Assembly (NCBI RefSeq): GCF_000759795.1
Contig: NZ_BBMZ01000002.1
Span: forward strand, 434,001-498,000
Source: Pseudescherichia vulneris NBRC 102420
GTDB lineage: Bacteria > Pseudomonadota > Gammaproteobacteria > Enterobacterales > Enterobacteriaceae
DNA: 64,000 bases
Direction of reading: 5' to 3'
In this document: positions 9,664 through 18,347 of the stretch, piece after piece
Layout of the letters: each line of letters opens with the position of its first letter
Numbering within the stretch: position 1 is the stretch's first letter
The notes under the pieces: generated by a model
Told to the model about the DNA's origin: nothing
Seen by the model: the letters and a program-made list of their open reading frames with translations, nothing else
The model's database searches: none
Made by a program: the position numbers and the translations under genes

Positions 9664-10446
9664 ATGAACGTACTGATTGTTTACGCCCACCCGGAAGCCC
9701 GCTCGCTCAACGGATCGCTAAGAGATTTCGCCGTAACGCATCTGCAGCGTACCGGCCACGAGGTGCAAGTTTCAGACCTGTATGCCATGCAGTGGAAAGC
9801 GCACCTTGACGCAGACGACACCACTGCCGAGCTGACGGGCGAACGTTTTGATGCGTCGGTAGACTCGAAATATGCTTATGAGAACGGTGTGCAAAGCGCA
9901 GACATTGCCCGCGAGCAGGAGAAGCTGCGCTGGGCAGATGCGGTGATATTCCAGTTCCCGCTATGGTGGTTCTCTATGCCCGCCATTATGAAGGGCTGGG
10001 TCGATCGCGTTTACGCCTGTGGATTTGCCTACGGCGTGGGCGAGCACAGCGACAGCCACTGGGGCGACCGCTACGGCGAAGGTAGCTTCGTCGGCAAACG
10101 GGCCATGCTGTTAGTGACCACCGGCGGCTGGGACTCACACTACAGTCCGCGCGGTATTAACGGCCCCATCGACGACATTCTGTTTCCGATCCAACACGGC
10201 ATCCTTTACTACCCCGGCTTTACCGTCCTGCCACCGATGGTGATCTACCGCGCCGGACGCATCAACGAAGAGAGCTTCGCTAACCACGCCGACGCGCTAG
10301 CCCAGCGGCTGGACAGCCTGTGGGACAGTGCGCCGATAGCGTTTCGCCAGCAAAACGCCGGAGAGTATACCATTCCGGCGCTTACGCTAAGAGACGATAT
10401 ACTCCCTGGTGAAACGGGATTCGGGATCCACATTCGCAGGCGCTAA
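9664..10446 (+). CDS. Flavodoxin-fold NAD(P)H:quinone oxidoreductase
   Basis: A 260-residue protein of the NQO1/MdaB-like flavodoxin-fold family. The N-terminal strand MNVLIVYAHPEARSLNGSL is the FMN/FAD phosphate-binding start, followed by FQFPLWWFSMPAIMKGWVDRVY (about 105-125), the hallmark of this family, and LLVTTGG (about 150). Family members reduce quinones by two electrons or act as drug/azo reductases. ATG follows a GGAATAGATC stretch. It is probably controlled by the divergent LysR gene, suggesting response to a reactive or aromatic compound. Substrate not determinable. Confidence 0.85.
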   Translation: MNVLIVYAHPEARSLNGSLRDFAVTHLQRTGHEVQVSDLYAMQWKAHLDADDTTAELTGERFDASVDSKYAYENGVQSADIAREQEKLRWADAVIFQFPLWWFSMPAIMKGWVDRVYACGFAYGVGEHSDSHWGDRYGEGSFVGKRAMLLVTTGGWDSHYSPRGINGPIDDILFPIQHGILYYPGFTVLPPMVIYRAGRINEESFANHADALAQRLDSLWDSAPIAFRQQNAGEYTIPALTLRDDILPGETGFGIHIRRR

Positions 10447-10456
10447 AACGCCAACG

Positions 10457-11578
10457 CTACTCATCAAAGTACCAGTAGCCCTGGTTAATCAGCGCGGTCA
10501 GCTCCGCCACGCATACCGGGTTACCCAGCGCCGCACCTAGCTCGTTTTTACCGAGGGTGGTGTAGCGACAGAGCGCATCCGCCGCTGCGGGATCGGACAT
10601 CTCCAGCGGCTCGCTGTTGATGAAGACGCTGCCGCCGACGTTCAGCACCCGCAGGCCGCTCAGGCGGGTCAGGCTCTCTCCCCCCAGCAGCGCGTCCAAC
10701 ACCTCATCCTGTTCATAAGGCGGTTCGGCGGGCGCGATATCCAGCTCGTGGCGCGGCGTGGTTACAAAGCTGCCAAACCACTGTTTAAACGTCTCGGGCT
10801 GCCGGATCATATCGATCATCATCGTGCGTAGACGATCGAGTTCGTAGGTCTCCACCCGGCCCGGATGATCGCGGCAGGTGAGATCGGGATCGCTGTAATG
10901 CTCGCTGCCAAGATCGTTTTCCAGCGCGTAATCGGCAAAGCTGCTGAGCAGATCCCTGCCGTTGGGTCCCCGGAAGCCGACAGAGTAGTTCAGCGCGGTG
11001 GTATGGGTGATGCCGTCATGTGGGAAGCCGGGCGGGATGTAGAGAATATCGCCCGGCGCAAGATCTTCATCGATAATCGGCGTGAAGGGATCAACGTGCA
11101 GCAGCGCCGGATGCGGACAGAACTGACGCATCGGCAGCTTGTCGCCCACTCGCCAGCGGCGGCTGCCCATCCCCTGAATGATAAAGACATCGTACTGATC
11201 GATATGCGGGCCCACGCCGCCGCCAGGGACCGAGAAGGAGATCATCAGATCGTCTAAGCGCCAGTCCGGCAGCACGCGAAACGGACGAACAAGCTCGGCG
11301 GAGGGCATATGCCAATGGTTGACGGCCTGCGCCAGCAGCGACCAGCCGGTTTCGCCCAGGTGATCAAAGTGCTCAAACGGGCCGTTGCTGGCCTGCCACT
11401 GGCCGTTGTGATAGCTGACCAGACGACTGTCGACTTCTGGCTCCATTGCCAGCCCTGCCAGCTCGTCGGGGCTGATAGGATCAACGAAGTTGCGCAGCGC
11501 GTTTTTTAAAACAACCGGTTGTTTTTGCCAGTACTTTTCAAGAAATTCCGGCCAGTTGAGATCGAGTTGGTAAGCCAT
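10457..11578 (-). CDS. RoxA/YcfD-type ribosomal protein L16 arginine hydroxylase (JmjC)
   Basis: A 373-residue 2-oxoglutarate/Fe(II) oxygenase. Iron ligands sit at the same positions as in E. coli RoxA (YcfD): H125 and D127 in VGPHIDQYDVFIIQG, and H187 in PPGFPHDG. The C-terminal dimerisation and winged-helix part (HELDIAPAEPPYEQDEV onward) is also present. RoxA hydroxylates arginine 81 of ribosomal protein L16. Length equals E. coli RoxA, but the sequence departs visibly from what I recall of it in the middle and C-terminus. The location is not the phoPQ-side locus where roxA lies in E. coli, so this may be a paralogue. Convergent with the oxidoreductase, with a 10-bp gap. Confidence 0.75.
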   Translation of the reverse strand: MAYQLDLNWPEFLEKYWQKQPVVLKNALRNFVDPISPDELAGLAMEPEVDSRLVSYHNGQWQASNGPFEHFDHLGETGWSLLAQAVNHWHMPSAELVRPFRVLPDWRLDDLMISFSVPGGGVGPHIDQYDVFIIQGMGSRRWRVGDKLPMRQFCPHPALLHVDPFTPIIDEDLAPGDILYIPPGFPHDGITHTTALNYSVGFRGPNGRDLLSSFADYALENDLGSEHYSDPDLTCRDHPGRVETYELDRLRTMMIDMIRQPETFKQWFGSFVTTPRHELDIAPAEPPYEQDEVLDALLGGESLTRLSGLRVLNVGGSVFINSEPLEMSDPAAADALCRYTTLGKNELGAALGNPVCVAELTALINQGYWYFDE

Positions 11579-11718
11579 GGGTTCACACCAGAGAGAGGAA
11601 ACGTCCCTGATTATAAAGAGGCTGCTACCGACGCTGCCTTGTCATGGGTCAAGAGAGTGGCGAACCCACAATTTCTAAACATTGATTTGAGTTTTTCTAA
11701 ATAGCCAGCCGCAATATA

Positions 11719-11734
11719 CTGTATATAATTACAG
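11719..11734 (+). promoter_or_regulatory. LexA box overlapping the symE promoter
   Basis: CTGT-N8-ACAG with an AT-only spacer, flanked by TA on the left: a near-consensus LexA operator. A TATAAT hexamer (11724-11729) lies inside it, 55 bp before the symE start. LexA binding would cover the -10 element. This matches the known SOS control of symE in E. coli. Confidence 0.9.
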
Positions 11735-11783
11735 TCATTCTCTTTTCGGCGCACTGCCTCTTTCTTGCTAAGGAGCCGTTACC

Positions 11784-12110
11784 ATGGCAGATGAACATTG
11801 TCTTGATGAACATGGTCTTGTAGAACCCGTTACCCAACGCCGTTTAACCGTCAGCTATGCGACACGCTTTCATGACCATGTTCATGTGCCCGCCATCGCC
11901 ATAAAAGGCCAGTGGCTGGAAGAGGCCGGTTTCCCAACCGGTACGGAGATGGATGTTCGGGTGCTGAACGGGTGCATCGTGCTGATCGCTAAACCCGTTG
12001 AAGAGGAGCTGATGCAATCAGTGCGGAAAATCAGCAAGCTCTCCCCACGAAAGCAGCGCCAGGTGCAGGACTACATTGACCTGGTCGCCGCAAAGAGACG
12101 GGTGAATTAA
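11784..12110 (+). CDS. symE: SOS-induced type I toxin SymE
   Basis: A 108-residue AbrB-fold protein with the SymE core: RRLTVSYATRF, then PAIAIKGQWLEEAGFPTG, then LMQSVRKISKLSPRKQRQVQDYI. E. coli SymE is 113 residues, induced by DNA damage, slows translation and promotes RNA decay; there it is repressed by LexA, by the antisense RNA SymR and by Lon. Here a strong LexA box precedes the gene and AAGGAGCCGTTACC gives a good ribosome binding site. A SymR-like RNA would be encoded on the minus strand across the leader and start codon, but I cannot place its promoter. The 3' end overlaps the convergent WYL gene by 4 bp. Confidence 0.88.
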   Translation: MADEHCLDEHGLVEPVTQRRLTVSYATRFHDHVHVPAIAIKGQWLEEAGFPTGTEMDVRVLNGCIVLIAKPVEEELMQSVRKISKLSPRKQRQVQDYIDLVAAKRRVN

Positions 12111-13012
12111 GCGTCCTGCAGCTGTTCGCGTATAGCGGGTTTGCAGCGTGCCTGTAGATCCTGCGTGAAAGCCGCGCTCAACGTGGCTGGGCCAAGAATA
12201 CGAATGTCGGGCAGCCAGTAGCGTAACCAGCGAAACAGCGTGTCCTGGTCGCTGATCGCCGTCGCAATGGTAATGCTGCCGTCCTTATGTTCCTTCAACA
12301 GACGCTGGGCGGGGAAAAGCGGGCGGCGCGTGACGAAAGTGGCCGCATGGGCAGAGACGTGCAGCGTCACTTCGGTTCTTTTACCGAAGCGGATGCCGGG
12401 GGTCGTCTCAAGCTCTTCAACGACGTCAGCCTCCAGCTCAAATGTTGTTTGAGTCGTGGCAAACTCTGCAATGCGCGCCAGCTCAAATGATTTCAGGCAG
12501 CCCTGCTCTACTGCGGCCAGATACCAGAGGCCATAGTGGTTAATGAGCCGATACGGTTGCAGACGACGGTTTTTTTCGCGGTAAAAGCAGGTGACTTCCG
12601 TGCGGGAGGTGATCGAATTATCGAGGCTATTCATGAGATCGCCATACTGCTGATTCTCCCGGCTGCAGGCACCGTGAATAGCAATATTGTCGGCGTTGTT
12701 CATGCGCTTACGCAGAGACTGGCCGTCATGATGCGGGAACAAATGTGCAACGCCGGCAAAGCTGGCAAACTCTGCCAGGTGACCAGTATGGAGCGACGGC
12801 AGCAGATTCGCCGTTAGCTTAAAGCGTCCGTTAGATACTTCGTCTAACACGTGAGCCAGCCTGGCGAGATCCCGGTAGGCGGTTCGCTCCGCAATGCCAA
12901 ACCGTTCGCACAGCCAGTTTTTATCGATGGTGACACCCTGGTAGAGCGCACCAAACGTTTCACACAGGCGCTCAATAAGCAGGTCGTATTTTGTACTGCC
13001 GTTATCCTTCAT
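12107..13012 (-). CDS. WYL-domain helix-turn-helix regulator
   Basis: A 301-residue protein with an N-terminal winged helix (CERFGIAERTAYRDLARL, about 34-51) and a central WYL domain (YREKNRRLQPYRLINHYGLWYLAAVE, about 144-170, with the WYL-like LWYLAA core). WYL regulators sense ligands such as nucleotides or nucleic acids and often control defence genes or phage-related loci. No divergent partner sits within 400 bp; the nearest gene upstream is the large fusion protein on the opposite strand. It is convergent with symE and overlaps its stop. Target genes are unknown; the 426-bp upstream gap could hold its operator. Confidence 0.8.
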   Translation of the reverse strand: MKDNGSTKYDLLIERLCETFGALYQGVTIDKNWLCERFGIAERTAYRDLARLAHVLDEVSNGRFKLTANLLPSLHTGHLAEFASFAGVAHLFPHHDGQSLRKRMNNADNIAIHGACSRENQQYGDLMNSLDNSITSRTEVTCFYREKNRRLQPYRLINHYGLWYLAAVEQGCLKSFELARIAEFATTQTTFELEADVVEELETTPGIRFGKRTEVTLHVSAHAATFVTRRPLFPAQRLLKEHKDGSITIATAISDQDTLFRWLRYWLPDIRILGPATLSAAFTQDLQARCKPAIREQLQDA

Positions 13013-13438
13013 TGATTTACGTCCCGGAAGAAAAGTGCCTCGAAAGAGGCTAGGGTCATAATAATTAACGGCAGCCGCCTTGAAAACTATAATGATTTTT
13101 TTAAATGAGTATTTACTCGCTATAAAAATCGCACTTTTTATTGATGGCGTATTGCATATATAACTAACTCTAATAATTTCTTATCACTCTTTAACGATAC
13201 TCAACTGGTAAAAAGGATTGCCAGCACTATACTTAACCAAAATTAACAAAAATATATTTACCACCCTATTGTCATTAAAAATTGCTCATGCAAAGGCATG
13301 AGTGAAAATATAACTTATTGGATATACGCTTAAATTTCTTAAAGTTTATCGATTACCGCTTCGGTAAACAGCGCTGCCCATTATAAAAACGTTATTCGGT
13401 TACGGATCACAAAAAATAAAAATGCAGGAGAGAGCGGG
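13013..13438. other. AT-rich intergenic region between divergent genes
   Basis: About 430 bp between the WYL regulator and the three-domain gene, which diverge from here. It is much more AT-rich than either neighbour, with no convincing open frame. It must contain the promoters of both genes. The ribosome binding site GCAGGAGAGAGCGGG precedes the fusion gene start. Confidence 0.6.
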
Positions 13439-16400
13439 ATGCCAATATTTGACAGCTTCTGGCAAGCGGGTTATGAGGGTGCCGATCACCGAAACGGTCA
13501 GGGTATGCCGCTCTCAATGAACGACGTTACCGGGCACAATGCCAGAGTGCTAAGCGATTATATTTTATTAAAGAAGTTAAATATTGCAACGGTACGAGAG
13601 AGCGTAGGCTGGCGTCTTGTTGAGACCGCTTACGGATATGATTTTTCATCCGTTGCCGAAAAGATGCAGGCTGCAAACGAGGTCGGAATACAAATTTGCT
13701 GGACGATCTGCCACTACGGCTGGCCAGACGAAACCGATATTTTTTCACCCGATTTTGTGCCCCGCTTTGCACGTTTCTGTGGTGCGCTGGCGCAATTTTT
13801 AGCGCCATGGTACGTCTCTTCGCCCGTTTACTCGCCGGTCAATGAGATCTCGTTTACCAGCTGGGCCCTCTCGGTAGGGTTTTTCCGCTGCTCAGCGCCG
13901 CCGGGCATCGTCACTGGCGAAGAGAGCAAGCGTCAGCTGGTACGCGCAACCATAGCAGCCTGCGAGGCGATCAGGGCTGCCGATCCGCGTGCTCGCATGT
14001 TGCACTGCGATCCCATTATTCACCTGGTCGCGCCGGACCAGAGCCCGGAGTCGCTGGCCGCGACAGCAGGCCACTACAACTCACAGTATCAAACTTGGGA
14101 CATGCTCTCAGGCAGAACAGAACCGGAGCTGGGCGGTGCGCCCCGTTATCTCGATATTATTGGAGCGAACTACTACCACGATAACCAATGGGAGAGCGGC
14201 AGCAATGCACGCCTATGCTGGCACCTTGGCGATCCCAGGCGTGTCCGCCTCAGCCAGATGTTAGAAACGCTTTATCGTCGCTATGAGCGCCCGATCCTGC
14301 TGGCTGAAACCAGCCACGTTGGCAGCGGACGCGGTGCATGGATAAGCCAGATAGCGACAGAGGTAGCCCAGGCGCAGCTGGCAGGCGTCGAGCTACATGG
14401 GGTATGTCTTTATCCCGCCATCGACCGGCCCGACTGGGAGGATTTGAGCCGTTGGCATCGCAGCGGACTATGGGAACTTGACCATCAGGGCACGGACCCA
14501 CTGGCACGCATACTTGATCCTGTTTATGCCGCAGCCTTGCAAAAGGCGCAGCACACACTGGGTCTGTTCCATTCCCGACTATGCGATCTGAATGACGCTA
14601 AGAATAGTAGCGACCCTATGAAAAAACTGTATATCTTTAGCCATCTGCGCTGGGACTTTGTCTTTCAGCGCCCGCAGCATCTCCTGACCCGGCTGGCGAA
14701 ACATTACCAGATCTACTTTATTGAAGAGCCAACGTTCGCGCCTCCGCCTGCCAGCCTGAGCATGACGCATCCTGCGCCCAATGTGACCGTAATAAAACCA
14801 CATACGCCGCTCCAGGTGCATGGCTTCCACGACAGTCAGATTGCGTATCTCCAGCCGCTGCTGGCGGATATCGTCGATGAAAATGAAGCGCCGCTGGTCT
14901 GGTTCTATACGCCGATGGCGCTGCCGCTGCTGGCGGTCTTTAATCCCTCTCTGGTGATCTACGACTGTATGGATGAGCTGGCCGCGTTTGAGAATGCGCC
15001 CAGACAGCTTTTACAGCGCGAATCCGCCCTGCTTAATCGGGCCGATATCGTGTTTACCGGCGGCCCCAGCCTCTATGCAGCAAAGTCGGGACGGCATGAA
15101 AATATTCACTGCTTTACCAGCAGCGTAGACGCCATTCACTTTGAGCAGGCGCTCGATCGCAACAACTACCATCCGCTTATCCAGGATCTGCCGCACCCGC
15201 GCTTAGGGTACTGTGGCGTCATTGATGAGCGCATGGATCTCGATCTGGTGGCTGCGATTGCCGATGCCCATCCGGAGTGGCAGGTGATCATGGTCGGGCC
15301 GGTCGTCAAAATCGATCCGGCCTCCCTGCCCCAGCGTCCTAATATCCACTATCTTGGTATGCAGCCTTACCAGGCCCTGCCTCAGTTTTTGGCCGGGTGG
15401 GATGTCTGCCTGATGCCGTTCGCCCTCAACGCCTCAACGCGCTACATCAGCCCGACCAAGGTGCTTGAGTATATGGCCGCCCTGCTGCCGGTGGTGAGCA
15501 CGGCGATTACCGATGTGGTCGAGCCCTATAAGCATGTCGTGGCCATCGGCTACGATCGTGCCGGCTTTGTACGCGCCTGTGAAAAAATGCTCGCACTAAC
15601 GCCCGAAGCCAGGCAGACAATGCAGCGTGAGATGAAGCGGATCGTTGACAGCACCTCCTGGGACGTCACGGCACAGGCAATGCATGGCCTGATGGAGAAA
15701 GAGCTGGCAAAATCCGCCCCACAGCGCGTCGCCACGCCTGCCACACAGGCAGCAAATGACGCGGCGCGGAAAAACATGGCGCTTAAGCCGAAACCCTCGC
15801 GCAGCGAAAACGTCATCCCTGCCCGCTGCCTGATCCTGGGCGGCGGTCCAACGGGTCTGAGCGCGGCGTATCACTATGGCTCTCAGGCGGTGCTGCTGGA
15901 GCGCAACGAGAGCGTCGGCGGCTGGTGCCGCTCGATTGAAGACGGCGGTTTTACCTTCGACTACGCCGGGCACATCATGTTCTCGAACGATCCCTATGTG
16001 CTGGAGCTGTATGACATGCTGCTGGGTGACAACCTGCACTGGCAGATGCGCGAGGCCTGGATCTACACCGACGGCGTCTACACGCGCTATCCTTTCCAGG
16101 GCGCGCTGTATGGCCTGCCGACCGATACCATCAAAGAGTGTATTCTCGGTGCCATTGAAGCCAAGTACAGTAACACAGCTGATATACCGCCAGAGAACTT
16201 CGAACGCTTTATCTACCAGGTGTGGGGCGCAGGTATCGCCAGGCATTTTGCTATTCCCTATAACCAGAAGCTGTGGACCGTACCGCTCTCTGAAATGGAG
16301 ACCTCCTGGCTTGGTGGGCGCGTGCCGCTACCGGATCTCGCCCAGATCGTTGAAGGCGCGGTAGAGCCGGTCGGCAAACCGATGGGTCCCAACGCCCGCT

Positions 16401-17140
16401 TCGGCTACCCGCTGAAAGGTGGCTTCCAGGCGCTGATGTCGGCGTTTCTGCCGCACATCAAAGGCGTGGTAGAGACCAACAGCGAGATCACCCATATTCT
16501 GGCGAATCAGCATATTGCCGTTCTCGCCGATGGCAGGCAGTTCCATTATGAGCAGCTGATTAGCACCATGCCGCTTCCCGAGCTTATTCGCATCATTGGC
16601 GACGAGGCTCCGGATGAAGTGATCGCTGCGGCGAACGGGCTGCACCATGTCTCGGTACGCTGTGTGAACCTTGGCATTGGTCGGGCAGATCTCACCGATA
16701 AACACTGGATCTACTTTGCCGGTGAAACCATTTTCCACCGCATCTTTGTGCAGGGTAATACCAGCCCAGAGTGTAATCCGCCGGGCGGCTGTGGCCTGAC
16801 CTGCGAGATCACCTACTCCGAGCATAAACCGCTACCGGTTGATGGTCAGGCGCTGATAGACCGCTGCATTGCCGAGTGTATTGAGGTCGGCATCTTTACG
16901 GCGGAAGATGAGGTGCTGGTGGCTAATCAGCTGGATATTCCCTATGCCTACGTGGTGTACGATCATGAGCGGTCGAAAAACGTTGAGACGGTGCGTCAGT
17001 GGCTGCTGACTCAGGATATCGTGCTGGCGGGTCGCTACAGTGAGTGGGAGTACTACAACTCCGATCATGCGTTTATTGCCGGGAAGAATGCCGCTGAGAA
17101 GGTGAAAAACAGCGTCAGCCGACGTGGGGCGGGAGCGTAA
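13439..17140 (+). CDS. Three-domain protein: glycoside-hydrolase-like, glycosyltransferase, FAD oxidoreductase
   Basis: A 1233-residue single frame with three recognisable parts. Residues 1-385 are a TIM-barrel glycosidase-like domain of the GH-A type, with SPVNEISF (N135-E136, acid/base-like) and LLAETSHVG (E290, nucleophile-like). Residues about 394-775 are a GT-B glycosyltransferase (KKLYIFSHLRWDFVFQRPQH; FTGGPSLY; STRYISPTKVLEYMAALLPVVS). Residues about 797-1225 are an FAD-binding amine-oxidase/UDP-galactopyranose-mutase-like domain (LILGGGPTGLSAAYHYGS; GGWCRS; SDHAFIAGKNAAEKV). An internal ATG at 14618 has no ribosome binding site, so a real fusion is favoured over two genes. No signal peptide. 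It probably assembles or remodels an intracellular glycan; the product is unknown. Convergent with the Mn catalase gene. Confidence 0.75.
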   Translation: MPIFDSFWQAGYEGADHRNGQGMPLSMNDVTGHNARVLSDYILLKKLNIATVRESVGWRLVETAYGYDFSSVAEKMQAANEVGIQICWTICHYGWPDETDIFSPDFVPRFARFCGALAQFLAPWYVSSPVYSPVNEISFTSWALSVGFFRCSAPPGIVTGEESKRQLVRATIAACEAIRAADPRARMLHCDPIIHLVAPDQSPESLAATAGHYNSQYQTWDMLSGRTEPELGGAPRYLDIIGANYYHDNQWESGSNARLCWHLGDPRRVRLSQMLETLYRRYERPILLAETSHVGSGRGAWISQIATEVAQAQLAGVELHGVCLYPAIDRPDWEDLSRWHRSGLWELDHQGTDPLARILDPVYAAALQKAQHTLGLFHSRLCDLNDAKNSSDPMKKLYIFSHLRWDFVFQRPQHLLTRLAKHYQIYFIEEPTFAPPPASLSMTHPAPNVTVIKPHTPLQVHGFHDSQIAYLQPLLADIVDENEAPLVWFYTPMALPLLAVFNPSLVIYDCMDELAAFENAPRQLLQRESALLNRADIVFTGGPSLYAAKSGRHENIHCFTSSVDAIHFEQALDRNNYHPLIQDLPHPRLGYCGVIDERMDLDLVAAIADAHPEWQVIMVGPVVKIDPASLPQRPNIHYLGMQPYQALPQFLAGWDVCLMPFALNASTRYISPTKVLEYMAALLPVVSTAITDVVEPYKHVVAIGYDRAGFVRACEKMLALTPEARQTMQREMKRIVDSTSWDVTAQAMHGLMEKELAKSAPQRVATPATQAANDAARKNMALKPKPSRSENVIPARCLILGGGPTGLSAAYHYGSQAVLLERNESVGGWCRSIEDGGFTFDYAGHIMFSNDPYVLELYDMLLGDNLHWQMREAWIYTDGVYTRYPFQGALYGLPTDTIKECILGAIEAKYSNTADIPPENFERFIYQVWGAGIARHFAIPYNQKLWTVPLSEMETSWLGGRVPLPDLAQIVEGAVEPVGKPMGPNARFGYPLKGGFQALMSAFLPHIKGVVETNSEITHILANQHIAVLADGRQFHYEQLISTMPLPELIRIIGDEAPDEVIAAANGLHHVSVRCVNLGIGRADLTDKHWIYFAGETIFHRIFVQGNTSPECNPPGGCGLTCEITYSEHKPLPVDGQALIDRCIAECIEVGIFTAEDEVLVANQLDIPYAYVVYDHERSKNVETVRQWLLTQDIVLAGRYSEWEYYNSDHAFIAGKNAAEKVKNSVSRRGAGA

Positions 17141-17149
17141 ACCGATAAA

Positions 17150-17184
17150 TAAAAAACCCGGAACATTCGCTTCCGGGTTTTTTT
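17150..17184. terminator. Bidirectional intrinsic terminator
   Basis: Perfect 7-bp stem CCCGGAA/TTCCGGG with a 7-nt loop, six As on its left and seven Ts on its right. It can therefore terminate both the fusion gene and the convergent catalase gene. Confidence 0.92.
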
Positions 17185-17197
17185 CACTTACCGACGA

Positions 17198-18094
17198 TTA
17201 CGGCGCTTTTTTAGCGGTCTCGTTCTCAATCGGCGGCACTGAACCCAGATCGGTACCGGTAACCGGGTTAACCGACGGGTCAGATGCGGTACGCAGCTTC
17301 ATCGCGTCCAGGTTCGCCTGCTGCGGCCCCGGCAGCACAACGCTAGGTAAGCCATCGCCACCGTCAACGGCAGGCTGTGGGTTAGTCACGTAGTCGAAGT
17401 TCTCATCTGAGTTCCAGCTACCGCGTACTTCACCACCTTCAGACATATCGAAGTAGGTGTGAGCGTACTGTTCGATCGGCGGCAGTTTTCCTGGCGGGAA
17501 GTTGTTGCGGATCGAGTAGAGCGCTTTTTCAAAGGAGATCTGGTGCGCTACTTCACGGGTCATCAGGAAGCCCAGCGCATCTTTCACACCTGGATCGTCG
17601 GTCATGTTGATTAGACGTTCGTAGATGATTTTTGCACGCGCTTCAGCGGCAATGTTAGAGCGCAGGTCAGCGGTCACTTCACCGATGGTATCGATATAGG
17701 CCGCGGTCCACGGCACACCTGCCGAGTTAGTCAGTGACGGACCACCGCCATACAGCAGCGCAGTCAGATGACTGTCGTTACCGTTACCGGTGATTTTACG
17801 ATAGAGGTCGGCTTCTTGCTCTGTGCCTTCTGCCAGATCGCCTTTCGCACCCTTGTTGAGCATCCCAACCAGAGAGCCGATAATTTCGAGGTGGCTTAGC
17901 TCTTCAGTTGCGATGTCCATCAGCATATCTTTGCGGCCCGGATCGTCATCGCCGAGCCCCTGAGTAAAGTAACGGCAGGCTGCTGCCAGTTCACCCTGTG
18001 GTCCACCAAACTGCTCAAGCAGAAGGTTAGCTAAACCGGGATTCGGCTCAGCAACGCGTACTGTGTACTGTAATTGCTTTACATGTCTGAACAT
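17198..18094 (-). CDS. katN: Manganese catalase (KatN-like)
   Basis: A 298-residue di-manganese catalase that dismutates hydrogen peroxide. Candidate ligands follow the family pattern: E35 (GGPQGELAAAC), E65 and H68 (EELSHLE), a Glu near 151 (EARAKIIYERL), and E181 and H184 (REVAHQISFEKAL). A Pro/Asp-rich C-terminal tail follows residue about 230. GGAGTGAGCCT precedes the ATG. In Salmonella the homologous katN depends on the stationary-phase sigma factor RpoS. The convergent position next to the glycan-related fusion suggests a stationary-phase or drought/osmotic survival locus, which is inference. Confidence 0.88.
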   Translation of the reverse strand: MFRHVKQLQYTVRVAEPNPGLANLLLEQFGGPQGELAAACRYFTQGLGDDDPGRKDMLMDIATEELSHLEIIGSLVGMLNKGAKGDLAEGTEQEADLYRKITGNGNDSHLTALLYGGGPSLTNSAGVPWTAAYIDTIGEVTADLRSNIAAEARAKIIYERLINMTDDPGVKDALGFLMTREVAHQISFEKALYSIRNNFPPGKLPPIEQYAHTYFDMSEGGEVRGSWNSDENFDYVTNPQPAVDGGDGLPSVVLPGPQQANLDAMKLRTASDPSVNPVTGTDLGSVPPIENETAKKAP

Positions 18095-18347
18095 AGGCTC
18101 ACTCCAGTGATTATTTATTTTTTCAGCATCTTCACAACTACTGAATGATTAATAAATAAATGCTTAAATATGAAAACGTTAGATTTTCATATAAAGTCGT
18201 CGTGCAGGTTATAAGGATAGCTCATGAGGGAAAATCGGCGGGAATATTAAATTATCTTCCTGGTTTTAAGAGTTATCCTAGCCCAGCATTGACAGAGCAA
18301 ATAAAATCATAGGAAATAATCATTTACATAAATATTTATTTTTCTTT

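Noticed and set aside
14618-17140. Separate glycosyltransferase-oxidoreductase gene starting at the internal ATG
   Set aside because: No ribosome binding site precedes this ATG and the frame is continuous with the upstream domain; kept as one gene.
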